A DNA stretch of 64,000 bases. Origin: Doryteuthis pealeii. Taxonomy: Eukaryota; Mollusca; Cephalopoda; Myopsida; Loliginidae. The translations under genes were made by a program, and so were the position numbers. Below, piece by piece: positions 51,601 through 61,740 of the stretch (positions are counted from its first letter, which is position 1; each line of letters begins with the position of its first letter). The notes under the pieces were generated by a model. The model was not told the origin of the DNA. It did no database searches and worked only from the letters and a program-made list of their open reading frames with translations. The stretch covers positions 99,178,797-99,242,796 of the forward strand of contig CM042145.1 in assembly GCA_023376005.1 (NCBI GenBank). Direction: 5' to 3'.

Positions 51601-52290
51601 CAGAATCTACCGCCTTGAGAATGAATTTATATCGAAATGACAATGAGCATAACAAAAGCTATTAAATAACAATTTCTTTCCGCTAAATACAAAACACAAC
51701 ATCGTCCTAGTTCCAGAAAGAAGATCGAATCAAATTTTGAGACACAGTTTCAGAGACGGTTGACCCATAAAAACATCAATTTGCTTATAATTGTCTTGAC
51801 ACATTTCTCTGTTTTCCCACACGTAACTTTTATGAAAAAAAAAGTTCTTTCTTTTAAGTTCCTATTTGCGTTTAGCTCTAAGAACAAAGCACCAAAACCT
51901 TGTTATTTTTGGAGGAGGTGTTTTTCGAGGGTAATTCTTTTTCTGACCACATAATTTTTATTACGTTTGAATGGATAATAAAAAAAATACTACTGTTATT
52001 CTTCTATACATTATATCAACTTTCTGTGGGGCCGGTACTAGGGAATCATGCCACCTCCCAAATCTATGATACGAGTCCCTCCTTCTACTACATGTCAATT
52101 TCCCTAAAGTAGTATTCATAGAAAATATATGAAAATATCTAATTGGGGGCTTCGGGGTAGTATGCACCGATCTTTGTTTTCTGTATATACTTTTTGTTTC
52201 TTCACTCCAAATAACTTTTTTCAACATAGAGAAGTTGAAATTTTGTGTCATTGAACGAAAGGAAAAGACGAAATACTCGAGATTTTAATT
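51601..52290. other. Unassigned non-coding stretch
   Basis: Nothing recognised. Confidence 0.4.
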
Positions 52291-52299
52291 ATGTGATTG

Positions 52300-52690
52300 A
52301 TTGACTGATTTTTACGGCATATCAACTCGTCTGGAATTATTTTAGGCCTAGAGGTTAGGAAATCGGGTACAAAAAAGTTGATTGGTTGGTTGGTTGGTTG
52401 GTTGGTTGGTTGGATTTGTCGGCATATCAATCCTTGAGTTATTTTATGCCGAAGACGTTTGTTTAATACATTCTTGTTGGGTATTAATTTTTTTTTCACA
52501 TTCATTAAAAAACACTTTTTATGAATTCATTTTTTGATCTATTTAACTCTTGGATTGAACTCTAACAGGTTCAACCACTCCGGATTATAGTAGACCTGAA
52601 GGGGTACTCCACACTCCCTAGAGCTCCAGAATTGGAACCTTACCACTAGATGCAGTTTAATGTCATACCCAGGACATGAAACGGGTACAG
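52300..52690 (-). repeat. Shared tail plus SA-family SINE
   Basis: 52300-52345 is a tail ('tttacggcatatcaactcgtc'). A (TTGG)n run precedes the SA copy 52418-52690, which starts with its own tail ('gtcggcatatcaatccttgag'). Confidence 0.72.
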
Positions 52691-52769
52691 TGTACGTTTA
52701 TGTTTACATTTTTGTGTTGATATTTCTTAATAAGTTTTTGCACAGGATTGATTGATTGATGATTGATTG

Positions 52770-52830
52770 ATTTTAATGGCACGTAAACCTGTCTAGCGTT
52801 ATTTCATGCCTAGTGGTTTGGATAGGGTAC
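52770..52830 (-). repeat. Shared SINE tail
   Basis: 'attttaatggcacgtaaacctg...ttatttcatgcc' preceded by (GATT)n, the complement of the ATCA tail. Confidence 0.6.
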
Positions 52831-52904
52831 ATTATACATTTACATTTTTGTGTAATTGTTTCGTAAGATAAGACTGCACACGGTTCTTGTTTTGTTCTTG
52901 TGGC

Positions 52905-53295
52905 TGGTTGTTTTAATCAACTCTTTTCGGATCATTTAATACCGAATCAATTCATTTTGTTATCTGGTTACTTACATTACCTGCTGTTTACTTAAATGGT
53001 CACCCATCTAAGTATTGAACATGCTGCTTAATTTCGGTGATCTAGCGGGAACCGGTGCTTTCAGCCAACATGAACGAATTAAAAAAAATGACTCAGGCAT
53101 AAAATAACCCAAGGGTTGACATCCCTAAAATCCAACCAACCAACCAGCTGAGTAATCTTGGATTATTATGAAGTATGTTTGATGAAGTGTGTCAATAAAA
53201 GGGAACATAAAAAAAGATTTGAACAGGCTCATCGCGGCTCAACTTCGGTGATCTAGCGGGAATCGGTGCTTTCAACGGGATTGACCGTAAGCCGT
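52905..53295 (-). repeat. 5S-derived SINEs within duplicated segment
   Basis: 52905-53085 is a minus-strand 5S SINE ('taagtattgaacatgctgctt', 'ttcggtgatctagcgggaacc'). 53086-53220 repeats the flank seen at 37500-37680. 53222-53295 is a second, truncated 5S SINE 5' end. Confidence 0.75.
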
Positions 53296-53396
53296 AATAT
53301 CAAGAATCCCTGATACTAATATTTTATTCATAATTATATTGTTACAGTACTTATACACAATTATATGGTTTCTTTATTTGTTTTTTTTTGTTTTTT

Positions 53397-53701
53397 ATCT
53401 ATCTATCATTATTTAAATGTGTCACTCTGACATAGTCCGTTTCTATCTATCTCTTTAGGCATGTTTGTCCCAATTTATCTGTCTTAATCCGTTCCTTCTT
53501 TCTATCTGTCTTTCTATCTGTCTTTCTATCTTTGTCCGTTACTGTCTGTCTGTCTATCTATCTATCTTATCTGTTATCTGAATCTGTTCCTTCCTTCCTT
53601 CTTATCTATCTATCTATCTATCTATCTTGGGTCGTTCTTATCTATCTATCTATCTACACTAGTCCGTTCCTATCTATACACCTATCTATCTTAGCCTGTT
53701 C

Positions 53702-53733
<32 letters not shown>

Positions 53734-53735
53734 TT
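53397..53735. repeat. (CTAT)n/(CTGT)n tetranucleotide array
   Basis: Tetranucleotide runs separated by recurring 'gtccgttcctatctat' phrases, giving a higher-order unit of about 50-60 bp. Its ORF (Ser-Ile-Tyr-Leu) is meaningless. Confidence 0.9.
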
Positions 53736-53869
53736 CTGTCTAATAATGATGAATTCCTTTAATCATATAGACTATCAATCATTCATATAGTATTACTCTC
53801 AAGTTTTAATAAAAAATATTAAATACAATTAATTAGATCAATTATAAATATGATCTCTTATTCCAAGCG

Positions 53870-54285
53870 ATACTTCCGTATCAGTGTTACTGCATGGCAG
53901 CAACACATGGAACCTAACGAAGCGCTTGGAGAATAAACTAGATCAGTGCTGCACGGGAAGGTTGCGTGCTACCTTTTAAAGAAATCCCGTGCGCAGCATC
54001 TTACAAGAAAACAGCTGTACAGCCACCTGCCTTCTATTGCACAAATCACCTGGATGAGGCGAACAAGACATGCTGGGCACTGCTGGAGAAGCAAGGACGA
54101 ACTCAAAAGTGACGTTCTCGTGTGAAACCTACACATAAAACACCAGTGTAGGTCGACAAATAAAAATCTACATTAATCAGCTCTGTGCGGATTCTGGATG
54201 CCGCTCGGTGGACCTACAGTTGCAATGGCCGATAGGGACCTTGGCGAGGGAGTGTCATTGGGAATCCGTGCTAACAGTGCGACAC

Positions 54286-54318
<33 letters not shown>
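53870..54318 (+). pseudogene. LINE 3' end with (GAT)n tail
   Basis: Code for the C-terminal part of the non-LTR ORF: 'VSVLLHGSN-WNLTKRLE-KLD' region (53885-53940), 'HLPSIAQIT' (54026-54052), 'CWALLEKQGRTQK' region, and 'GCRSVDLQLQWPIGTL' near 54208. Frameshifts and stops present. It terminates in a 40-bp (GAT)n run, which seems to be this LINE's own tail. Confidence 0.78.
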
Positions 54319-54323
<5 letters not shown>

Positions 54324-54505
54324 ATCGAACAAAATGAGTGAGGTGAACATTATTTGTGCTTTATTTTTTAAAAATAACTCATTTAGAATACGTCGGGATA
54401 TCTTTTGAAAAGCAATCAATTTTGAATTACGGACGCGCCGGAAAAATTATTTGTAAAAGAAATGGACATTGAATAATGAACCCGCTGGAAGATCCTTTCA
54501 AATGA

Positions 54506-54712
54506 TTGTTTGTTTTTTGTTGTTTGTTTTTACGGCATATCAACTCTTTTCGGGTTATTTAATGCAGAATCAAGTCAGTTTGATATTCAATTTCTTACAG
54601 TACCCGCTGTTGTTTAAATGGTCACCCATCTAAGCATGTAACAGTCTCATTGCAGCTTCACTTCGGTGATCGAACTGGAACCGGTGCTTTCAACGTGATC
54701 TGACCATAAGTC
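54506..54712 (-). repeat. 5S-rRNA-derived SINE, complete, 12-bp target duplication
   Basis: CCTTTCAAATGA flanks it (54494-54505 and 54713-54724). On the minus strand the 5' end 'cttatggtcagatcacgttg' aligns with the start of 5S rRNA, and 'cgatcaccgaagtgaagctgc' and 'cttagatgggtgaccattt' match its A-box and C-box regions. A ~90-bp body ends in the shared tail 'ggttgatatgccgtaaaaac'-type and a CAAA-rich run. This is a SINE3-class retroposon. Confidence 0.88.
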
Positions 54713-54759
54713 CCTTTCAAATGACTAAAATAAGCATGGAATCTTTTTTCTTTGTTTTT

Positions 54760-54999
54760 ATTTCATTTTAATTTTGCGTTCGGCATTTAAGCGACGCAAA
54801 AACCATTTGGAATGTCAATTTTTTAATTGGGTGTATATAATATGGGACAAATAAGAAAGTGATTAAGTGACACCAGATAATCTGGATATCCCTTTTTGCA
54901 TTGTATCTTAAACAATTAGACAATCTTATTTTTAACTAGAGGGTGTTGCAGGATGATAAACGAATGGAAGATTTAGGAACAAGCGTATTAATATATATA
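54760..54999. other. Unassigned non-coding stretch within the satellite region
   Basis: No clear satellite units or elements. Confidence 0.4.
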
Positions 55000-55699
55000 T
55001 TAATATAATAATTATCTTACATTATGAACGAGTTTGAAAGCAAGATTCTTCGATTGACAATAGAATTTTCGTTGATTTGCTCCAAAGCGAGATCCCTTTC
55101 CAAAAAATAATCGTCTTGTCATAAACAACACACTACAAGCAGGATCCTTCCAATAACAATCAGCATTTTATTATGACTTCATTGAATGCAATATTCTTAC
55201 AAAAAACGATCGACTTTTCATTATGAATTCTTGAATGCAAAATTTTCAAAAATAAACTATTGATTTTTTATCATAAATTCTTTGAATGCAAGATCCTTTC
55301 AAATAACAATCAACCTTTTATAATGAAATATTTGTTAAAAGTAAGATCCTTTCAAAACACTTTTTTTTTCATTATAAAAATCATTGAATGCAAAATTCTT
55401 ACAAAAGACAATTTACTTTTCATCGTAAATGCGTTTTAAGCAAGATCCTTTCACACAAAAAATGAACATTCAATATGAAACCGACGAAAGAAAAATGCTT
55501 CAAATAAACAATCGATTTTTTCAATATGAAACCGATGAATGCAAGATCCAATTAAATGACAATCCAACTTTCATTATAAAGACTTACCTCCCATCTCACA
55601 AATCTACATTTGGAAGGTATTTTGGCTGGATACGATTTAAATCAACCGTGATTGTTTTAGTGAAATATTGGACTTTATTTAGATGTTTATATGACAATC

Positions 55700-55710
55700 C
55701 ACACACACAC

Positions 55711-55785
<75 letters not shown>

Positions 55786-55800
55786 GAGAGAGAGAGAGAG
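55700..55800. repeat. (CA)n-(TA)n-(GA)n microsatellite
   Basis: Three dinucleotide tracts; the Arg-Glu ORF over it is spurious. Confidence 0.95.
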
Positions 55801-56154
55801 TCATCCACATACAGTGCTGTTTCGCTGTATCACAGCTCTTCAGTGTGGCTAGAATTTTCAGGCTGCCTCAGGTCGGGATCGAAACACTACCGATTTTTTC
55901 TGTGAGAATCTCTACCAACTGGGTCATAAGCGCAACCCACTTTAAGGAAGGGAATTTACTGATATAAACGTAAACATACATACAGACTACTAAGAGAGCT
56001 CTATCAGTTTTAAGGATAACTTATATATATATATTTGGGAGAATATGTGCTTATTTGAAGTCGAACCTAATTTTGAAAGTTAATTAATTAATAATTAATT
56101 AATTAGGCGGGATTACCTATTTAAATGTAAGGCTAAACAAATCGAGAAAAATCA

Positions 56155-56200
56155 ATCTCTGTATGTACATTTCGGCCTATTAGGCCTCATCAGCAGAGCT
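56155..56200 (-). ncRNA. Type-I hammerhead ribozyme, antisense copy
   Basis: Minus strand: stem I AGCUCUG/CAGAGAU (six of seven pairs), core CUGAUGA (complement of 56187-56193), stem II GGCCU/AGGCC with loop AAU, five perfect pairs, GAAA (complement of 56170-56173), stem III AU/AU with loop GUAC, triplet AUA. It is a close paralogue of 16941-16986 with one stem I mismatch and a better stem II. Confidence 0.82.
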
Positions 56201-56211
56201 ATAGATACGAA

Positions 56212-56272
56212 GACCGCCCCGTGTGCGATTCGAAACCTGACTGTCAAGCTGACAGGCAAGCATCTTACCTCC
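56212..56272 (-). repeat. tRNA-like head upstream of the antisense HHR
   Basis: Minus strand 'ggtgtggaggtaagatgcttgc' then 'caggtttcgaatcgcacacg' resemble A and B boxes of a pol III promoter. The remnant at 16900-16940 is homologous. It would place transcription start upstream of the ribozyme. Confidence 0.6.
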
Positions 56273-56442
56273 ACACCAATAGGCCGAAATGTACATACAG
56301 AGATTGATTTTTCTCGATTTGTTTAGCCTTACTTATTAATTGATTAACTTTCAAAATTAGGTTCGACTTCAAATAAGCACATATTCTCCCAAATATTGTC
56401 GGCTGAAAATAGCCATATCACAAACATCGTGTGTTTGTTACT

Positions 56443-56448
<6 letters not shown>

Positions 56449-56482
<34 letters not shown>

Positions 56483-56493
56483 TAATATATATT

Positions 56494-56540
<47 letters not shown>
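56449..56540. repeat. (TA)n-(TG)n microsatellite
   Basis: Immediately follows the right arm of the HHR element. Confidence 0.95.
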
Positions 56541-56541
<1 letters not shown>

Positions 56542-56779
56542 TTTGTAAGCCCAATTCTTGTGAAATTTTTACTAAATGTACATAACTGGCTGTTCAGTTT
56601 GTGCTTTACCTCTGCAGATTATTTGCAATGACACGGAATGAGTTATGATTAATTTAAGTTTCGCAATCGTCCGAAATTAAGGAGCAATCTCGAAATATGT
56701 GAAATAACGCACATAATCGAATTTATGATAAGAGAGATTAAGATAAAGATTGTTTATCGTCACTAAATCATTTTCCAGA

Positions 56780-57640
56780 ATGACGAACCGACTAATAGTT
56801 GATAAGACTCTAAGAGCTGATGTTGTCCAACTGCGAAAGGAAAATCACACAATTAACCAAATCGCTGAACAGGTGACGAGTTCCTAAAGCGTTGTGAGCC
56901 AAATTCTGAAACTGTACGAAAACAAATGGTCATATAAACTATCCAAACAAGGTGTGTAGTCCAAAGAAAACAATGGTCAGAGAGAAAACAGGATCATTCA
57001 ACGCCAGCAACGTGTTTTAGAACTGCGGCAGACATTCCACGACAAATTTCAATGACATTAATGTTGCTCGACAAACTGTGGCTGGACACATATAAGAATA
57101 AGGCTTTATGCAAGTTCTCCACAGAAAGAAGAAATAATGAAAAGCAAACAAGGCAACAAGACTGGAATTTGCAAACAACCATGTATTGGGTTCAGAAGAA
57201 CAATGGTCCAGCGGATTTTTCAAATGATGAAAGTTATATAATTTATTTGGTTCTGGTGGAAAACAATATGTAAGATCATGATTTGGCGAAAGACTGAGTT
57301 CAAATTGCATTAAAAAAGATAGTCAAATATAGTAGAGGCAGCATGATGGTTTTCGGCATGTTTTCAAGTCTAGGCACGTTATATCTCGTACGCTTATATA
57401 ATATAGTTAATGGTGCTATGTACAAAGATTTGCTAGGTGAGCATGTGTGCCGATTCTTACAAAATTCTGGTTCATGCAAGATAATGCTCTCTGTCATAAG
57501 GCAAAGCAGGTTATTGCTGATCTGAAACGACCAAGGAATAAATGTTATGGATTGGCCAGCTCAAAGTCCTGACGTGAATCCCATAAAAACTTATGGAAGA
57601 CTTTAGGAAAAAATGTCATGGCTGGGAATCTATCAAATAT
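56780..57640 (+). pseudogene. Tc1-type transposase, inactivated
   Basis: Start 'MTNRLIVDKTLRADVVQL' from 56780, followed by a helix-turn-helix-like 'HTINQIAEQVTSS' with an in-frame stop. Later blocks in shifted frames: 'GSMMVFGMFSS' (about 57335-57368), 'MQDNALCHKAKQVI' (about 57474-57515, the second catalytic Asp in 'QDNA'), and 'DWPAQSPDVNPI' (about 57548-57583, before the third acidic residue). The Glu expected after 'NPI' is lost by a change to Lys/frameshift. This order is that of the DDE/D domain of Tc1 proteins. Several stops and frameshifts make it non-functional. Confidence 0.82.
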
Positions 57641-57644
57641 CGAA

Positions 57645-58080
57645 GATCTATAGGGAAAATGCCCGCCGGATGGATGATGGACGAATCCCGAAAGACATCC
57701 TCTATGCAGAGCTTTCGTCTGGCAAGAGATAGATTGGTCGCCTCCAGCTGCGTTTTAAGGATGTCTGCAAGAATGATCTCAGGTGCTTTAGCATGACCCC
57801 TTCCAACTGGGAAAATTTGGCTCAGGCTCTCAGTAGTGGACTGTTCATGTCTGAAGTCACCCTGGCGCAAAGCCAAGAGGTCTAGAAGAAAGTGGCAGCA
57901 ATAAAGCACCGGCACATCAACATCTTCAGGGACAGCCTTCACATGCGACATCTGTGGTCGAGAATGTTTTTCGAACATTGGATGCTGTAACTTCAGGGAC
58001 ACAAGAACTACAATAACTATATAGTCTTCCGAGACTGCAATGCCAATGATGGGAAAAATTACAGGAGTAATGAACTAAAT
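57645..58080 (+). pseudogene. LINE C-terminal fragment nested in the Tc1 element
   Basis: In the frame starting near 57668 it reads 'RMDDGRIPKDILYAELSSGK' then, after a stop, 'IGRLQLRFKDVCKNDL' and 'NWENLAQALSSG'. A frameshifted end gives 'CDICGREC', half of a C2H2-like finger. This is the conserved 3' part of a non-LTR element ORF of a different lineage from the one at 41165. Exact borders are unclear. Confidence 0.7.
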
Positions 58081-58305
58081 TTACAGTTGACGAATTTCGA
58101 AATTTAGTAAAATCCTGTGGATGCCGATGAGTAGCAGTGATTCAAACCAATGGTCTTAGCATATTGATAAGATATTTTGCATTTTGTTGTCCAATTAATT
58201 TTTATGAAAACAAATTGTTTTGTTCCTTAATTTTGGACATTTAATATTTGAATAAAAAATTAAATGAATCATAGTTCTCTCCGTATCATTCCAAATAACC
58301 TGTAG

Positions 58306-58735
58306 ATTTAAAACACAATTGAAGTGCCAGTTATCTACATTTAGTTAACATTTCAGAAAAATATGTATTAAGCACTTTTCAATATTTGTTATTGTTGTGA
58401 GGTTTTAAGAGGTCAAATAAGAACAAAACGACGGGTAACAAATGTAGGAAAATGTATTAACAAAAAGTAGACAAATACAATACAGAGAAGTGGGAATTGC
58501 GTCCGACAAATAGAACTGTGAGCTGACATGTATTGGCTTACTCTCAAGCCACAATTGTCCCAGTTACTTATAGTAACCCTTTTTGCATTCCATTAGTCTT
58601 ATAAGGTGTATTACCTATAACAGTTATCACGACTCATTCAGCTTCTCATTCTAATTTTCTGATAGTCAAAATTGTGACTCGTTCATTTTTTTCTTTTTTT
58701 TGTTCCGTTGAGTTTTCCCTAAACTTCTAAAGATT
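58306..58735. other. Unassigned non-coding stretch
   Basis: Nothing recognised. Confidence 0.45.
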
Positions 58736-58739
58736 ATAC

Positions 58740-58987
58740 TCAAACATACACACACACATATATACACACACAGAGATGTATATATATAATATATATAATA
58801 ATAATTATATATATATATATATATATAATATTGTTGACATGATATGATTTCACTATAAAGTAAAGAGGAAATCCATTGTTGTGACAGTACGTGCATTATT
58901 TAACGTTTTTCATGATGCTTTTTATGAAAAAAACACAAATGAGAGACACACACGTTTTTTGTAAGTACTTACTGAAAGTTAGCGTTC

Positions 58988-59030
<43 letters not shown>
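58740..59030. repeat. (CA)n/(TA)n tracts with short unique spacer
   Basis: TA-rich runs at 58740-58830 and 58992-59030. Confidence 0.85.
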
Positions 59031-59034
<4 letters not shown>

Positions 59035-59229
59035 TTGTGTCCGAAGATACCATTGTAGAAGCTTTGGGATTGTTATGTTAACAGAATTATGTTATATTAT
59101 TAATTTGATTTTTGATATTTAACGAGATATCTCTAAAAAAATGATATCTGTCTTAGACAAGATATAATAGAAGTTTCCAAATGTTGGTTGGTCTACATAA
59201 AACTAAATAACAGATGGATAATCACTCGA

Positions 59230-59420
59230 CACTAAGCCATAGACACACACATATATTATATATGTATATATGTGTGTGTGTGTGTGAAACGTATATATAT
59301 ATAATAATATACGTATATACGAAAATATAAATATATATGTAATATATATATATGTGCATGTATTAAGTATAATATATATATATATATATATATATAGTAT
59401 ATATATATATATATATATAT
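59230..59420. repeat. TA/TG-rich compound microsatellite
   Basis: Left border of the HHR unit at 59421. Confidence 0.9.
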
Positions 59421-59446
59421 AAACCCGGCCAGGGGTAGCTGTTAAG

Positions 59447-59498
59447 GTATAACCGCACTGATGAGAGGTGATACCTCGAAACACGTGTCTGTGGATTA

Positions 59499-59499
<1 letters not shown>
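59447..59499 (+). ncRNA. Type-I hammerhead ribozyme candidate
   Basis: Stem I: CCGCA (59453-59457) with UGUGG (59490-59494), then a UAA/AU internal loop and an outer GUA/UAC helix. Core CUGAUGA at 59458-59464; stem II GAGGU/ACCUC with loop GAU, five perfect pairs; GAAA at 59478-59481; stem III palindromic ACACGUGU; triplet GUC ending 59489, so cleavage is predicted between 59489 and 59490. The internal loop in stem I fits the stem I-stem II contacts of natural hammerheads. The whole unit is only about 80 bp between two (TA)n tracts. Confidence 0.82.

Positions 59500-59500
<1 letters not shown>

Positions 59501-59533
<33 letters not shown>
59501..59533. repeat. (TA)n microsatellite
   Basis: Right border of the HHR unit. 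Confidence 0.95.
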
Positions 59534-59536
<3 letters not shown>

Positions 59537-60265
59537 ACAATTAAAACGGATGTTGTTACGTGTTATTTATTATCTAAGTATACAGCATTGAAACTCTGTA
59601 ACCAAGAATTAACTAATGTACTCAGATATCATCATTCTGGGCTGAATTATATAATGTGTCATTTTTGACGGGTAGTTAATGAAATTATATAAGTGAATAC
59701 AAAAAGGTCAAGGGAGATAACTAATTCTATTTCTTTATCTTGCCTCTTCTCGCACCTGTTTGATTTTTTTCTTGACTATTTCCCAAGATTCGTAAACGTT
59801 GTTTAGGATTTAATACGTGTCATATTGATTTCCCTTGACTTTGCCAAATCTATAGGAGAACAGACGTATTCAGGTTGTTTTACTTTGCTGCATCGTCTTA
59901 CGCTCGGTGTGTAATAGTTTATAGCCGTAGGAAATGAACACAGCGAAGTGAGTTCAAATCCTAAACGAGGCTGTTTTATTTTTATTCATTTATTTATTTT
60001 ATTTTTTTTTTTTTTTTTTTTGATTAGACATATATTTTGTGGGCAAACTTTAGTTACAGAGTCTCAATGCTGTGGTGTTTGATAATAAATGATATCTAAT
60101 AATATCCGTTTTCAATGTATCATGTTCCACTAGAAATGATAAAATTCTAATATCTTTGGTTTAGATCAGAGTTTCCCAGCATGAGGCGTACTCCCAACAG
60201 GGATTGATTTTTTTGCGGGGGGGGGGGGCAATTGAGACTAACGATTTTTATTATTTTTAGTCTTT
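59534..60265. other. Fold-back family fragments, T2 head, homopolymers
   Basis: 59535-59660 and 60055-60175 carry the dispersed fold-back family ('acagcattgaaactctgtaacc', 'cgttttcaatgtatcatgttccac'). A T2 head is at 59908-59975. Poly-T and poly-G runs lie at 60001-60021 and 60217-60228. Confidence 0.5.
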
Positions 60266-60331
60266 TTTTGTTTATTTCATTTTTACTTTTTATAAGATGG
60301 CTTGTTCTCTTTTGAAGTTTGTTTTAACCAA

Positions 60332-60567
60332 GTCGGGGTGGCCTAAAGTCGGTATCAGCCAATCAGCGAGGAAGTCTATCCCTTTTCACTAGCGCTATAA
60401 CCAAGAAGATTGTTTTTGCGTCTGAAGTGGAGCGCCACACCTATCATCAGCTCCTTACTTTACGCACAGATCCTGTGCTACTCATACACTGAGTTGGCGA
60501 GAGCCGGTATCGAACTAGAACCTTGTGGTTTCTAGCCGAACGCTCTACCGACTGGGTACCCGGCCCT
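60332..60567 (-). repeat. T1 SINE in left palindrome arm
   Basis: Complete T1 order but with many single-base deletions in homopolymers ('tttacgcacagatcctgtg', 'gaactagaacc') compared with 1461-1712. Confidence 0.8.
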
Positions 60568-60705
60568 ATGAATTATATATTACCAGGATTTTAGAGGGGC
60601 ATAGCATAAAAGGTTAGAAATCCCTATGTTAGATGAAAATTAACTTTTATAAAAAAAAAATTTTGAGCTTATTATTTATGGTGATGATGAGGATTTAGTA
60701 TATAA

Positions 60706-60995
60706 TAGGAGGCGCCAGTTGTGTAATGTTATCGTCGTATGAAATGGACACGGTGACCTGAGTTCAAATCCTGGTGAGGATGTTTGCATTTTCCATGGCG
60801 TTTAATAACCTTGGGAAAGGTATGCATCAATTATTTTCCCTCAGGCTATGGGTAAGATAGTTGGGAAAACTGGGCTCTTTAACCTTAGTAGGGCAATCGG
60901 TCTAGGAGAAGGAAAGCTCTGAATTCAAACCTGTTAAACTCCGCTTAAAAAGTGACCTTGTGTCACATGCTGCTTGTCCGGAGGTGTTGGGTAAA
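60706..60995 (+). repeat. T2 SINE in left palindrome arm
   Basis: 'ggaggcgccagttgtgtaatg', 'tcgtcgtatgaaatggacacgg', 'gagttcaaatcctgg', body and 'gtgaccttgtgtcacatgctg'. Near full length. Confidence 0.82.
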
Positions 60996-61579
60996 TTACA
61001 TATATCGTCTTACTTCCCTGACTAGAAAACCCAATTATTTTATAATTAATGTTGAACAAGTAAGATTCTTATATGAGTTCGATCTTCACTTGACGCTCCA
61101 CGAATTTGATCTTATAGAAAAGTTGACCACCAAATATCTACGTTCAGAACCGGTATGTACTACCCTCGACCGCTCGGAAACATGGTTGGATATATTTGTT
61201 TATAAATACCGCATTATGAAAATTGACATATAGTTGAGTGAGGTTTCAAATATCTTATACGAAGGCTACTTTATGAAAATTGACATGCAGTAGATTCGGA
61301 TGTCTGCGTCATCAACTATTCGTTTAAATCAAAGTAGTAGAGCATATATTTTGTTGAGAATATTTCATATTTGTATAAAAATGTTTTACTGAAGGATTAG
61401 ACATCTACTGTAAGATAATAAACACTACCCTGTCGGCGGAGCTTAGAATATCCTTATGAAGGCTTCAAAATTACAAATTATATAATTCAGCCCAGAATGA
61501 TGATACCAGAATAATGATATCTGTGTGCTTTGTCAAGGGTCAAACATGAATGCCTAGCTGGCAAAATAAGTATATTCCT

Positions 61580-61582
61580 ATA

Positions 61583-61613
<31 letters not shown>

Positions 61614-61699
61614 TTATATATATATATATAAGTACATTCTTTATTATATATATAACCTCATGAATATAATATATATATATATATGTGTGTGTGTGAGTG

Positions 61700-61739
<40 letters not shown>

Positions 61740-61740
61740 T
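61580..61740. repeat. (TA)n/(TG)n tracts, left arm
   Basis: Mirror of 62440-62610. Confidence 0.9.

Larger units (their letters stand above)
54390..55595 (-). repeat. ~60-bp satellite array, orientation B, with SINE inside
   Basis: Units such as 'aatgcaagatcctttcaaataacaatcaaccttttataatgaa' recur from 55000 to 55595 (about ten units) and at 54390-54505 and 54713-54760. The 5S SINE at 54506-54712 is inserted in one unit. The unit is the reverse complement of that at 50370-50845. Confidence 0.75.
56034..56450 (-). mobile_element. Inverted-repeat HHR retroposon with tRNA-like centre
   Basis: Arms of 120-150 bp (56034-56182 and 56277-56400) are inverted copies of the HHR body ('gggagaatatgtgcttatttgaagtcgaacc' etc.). 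The centre holds a minus-strand tRNA-like unit (56212-56272) directly upstream of the minus-strand ribozyme. The plus-strand arm has only stem II-GAAA-stem III-stem I 3' of a second copy. (TA)n follows at 56449. Confidence 0.78.
56612..58305 (+). mobile_element. Tc1/mariner-type DNA transposon with nested LINE fragment
   Basis: Terminal inverted repeats of about 65-70 bp: left 'ctgcagattatttgcaatg' and 'ttatgattaatttaag', right complement 'ctacaggttatttggaatg' and 'ctatgattcatttaat', both reaching 'aaattaaggaacaa'. Between them is a Tc1-like transposase pseudogene (56780-57640 and about 58085-58180), interrupted by a LINE fragment at about 57640-58080. Without the insert it would be about 1.25 kb, the usual Tc1 size. 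Confidence 0.8.

Noticed and set aside
54506..54712. Genuine 5S rRNA gene
   Set aside because: Diverged from 5S, lacks its 3' third, is followed by a SINE tail and is flanked by a target duplication.
55429..55905. 158-aa ORF as a gene
   Set aside because: It runs through degenerate satellite units, then a (TA)n/(GA)n tract; the repeated 'QYETDE' phrase reflects the satellite period.
57616..58002. 128-aa minus-strand ORF
   Set aside because: It is the antisense shadow of the LINE fragment nested in the Tc1 element; the plus strand shows the recognisable LINE motifs.
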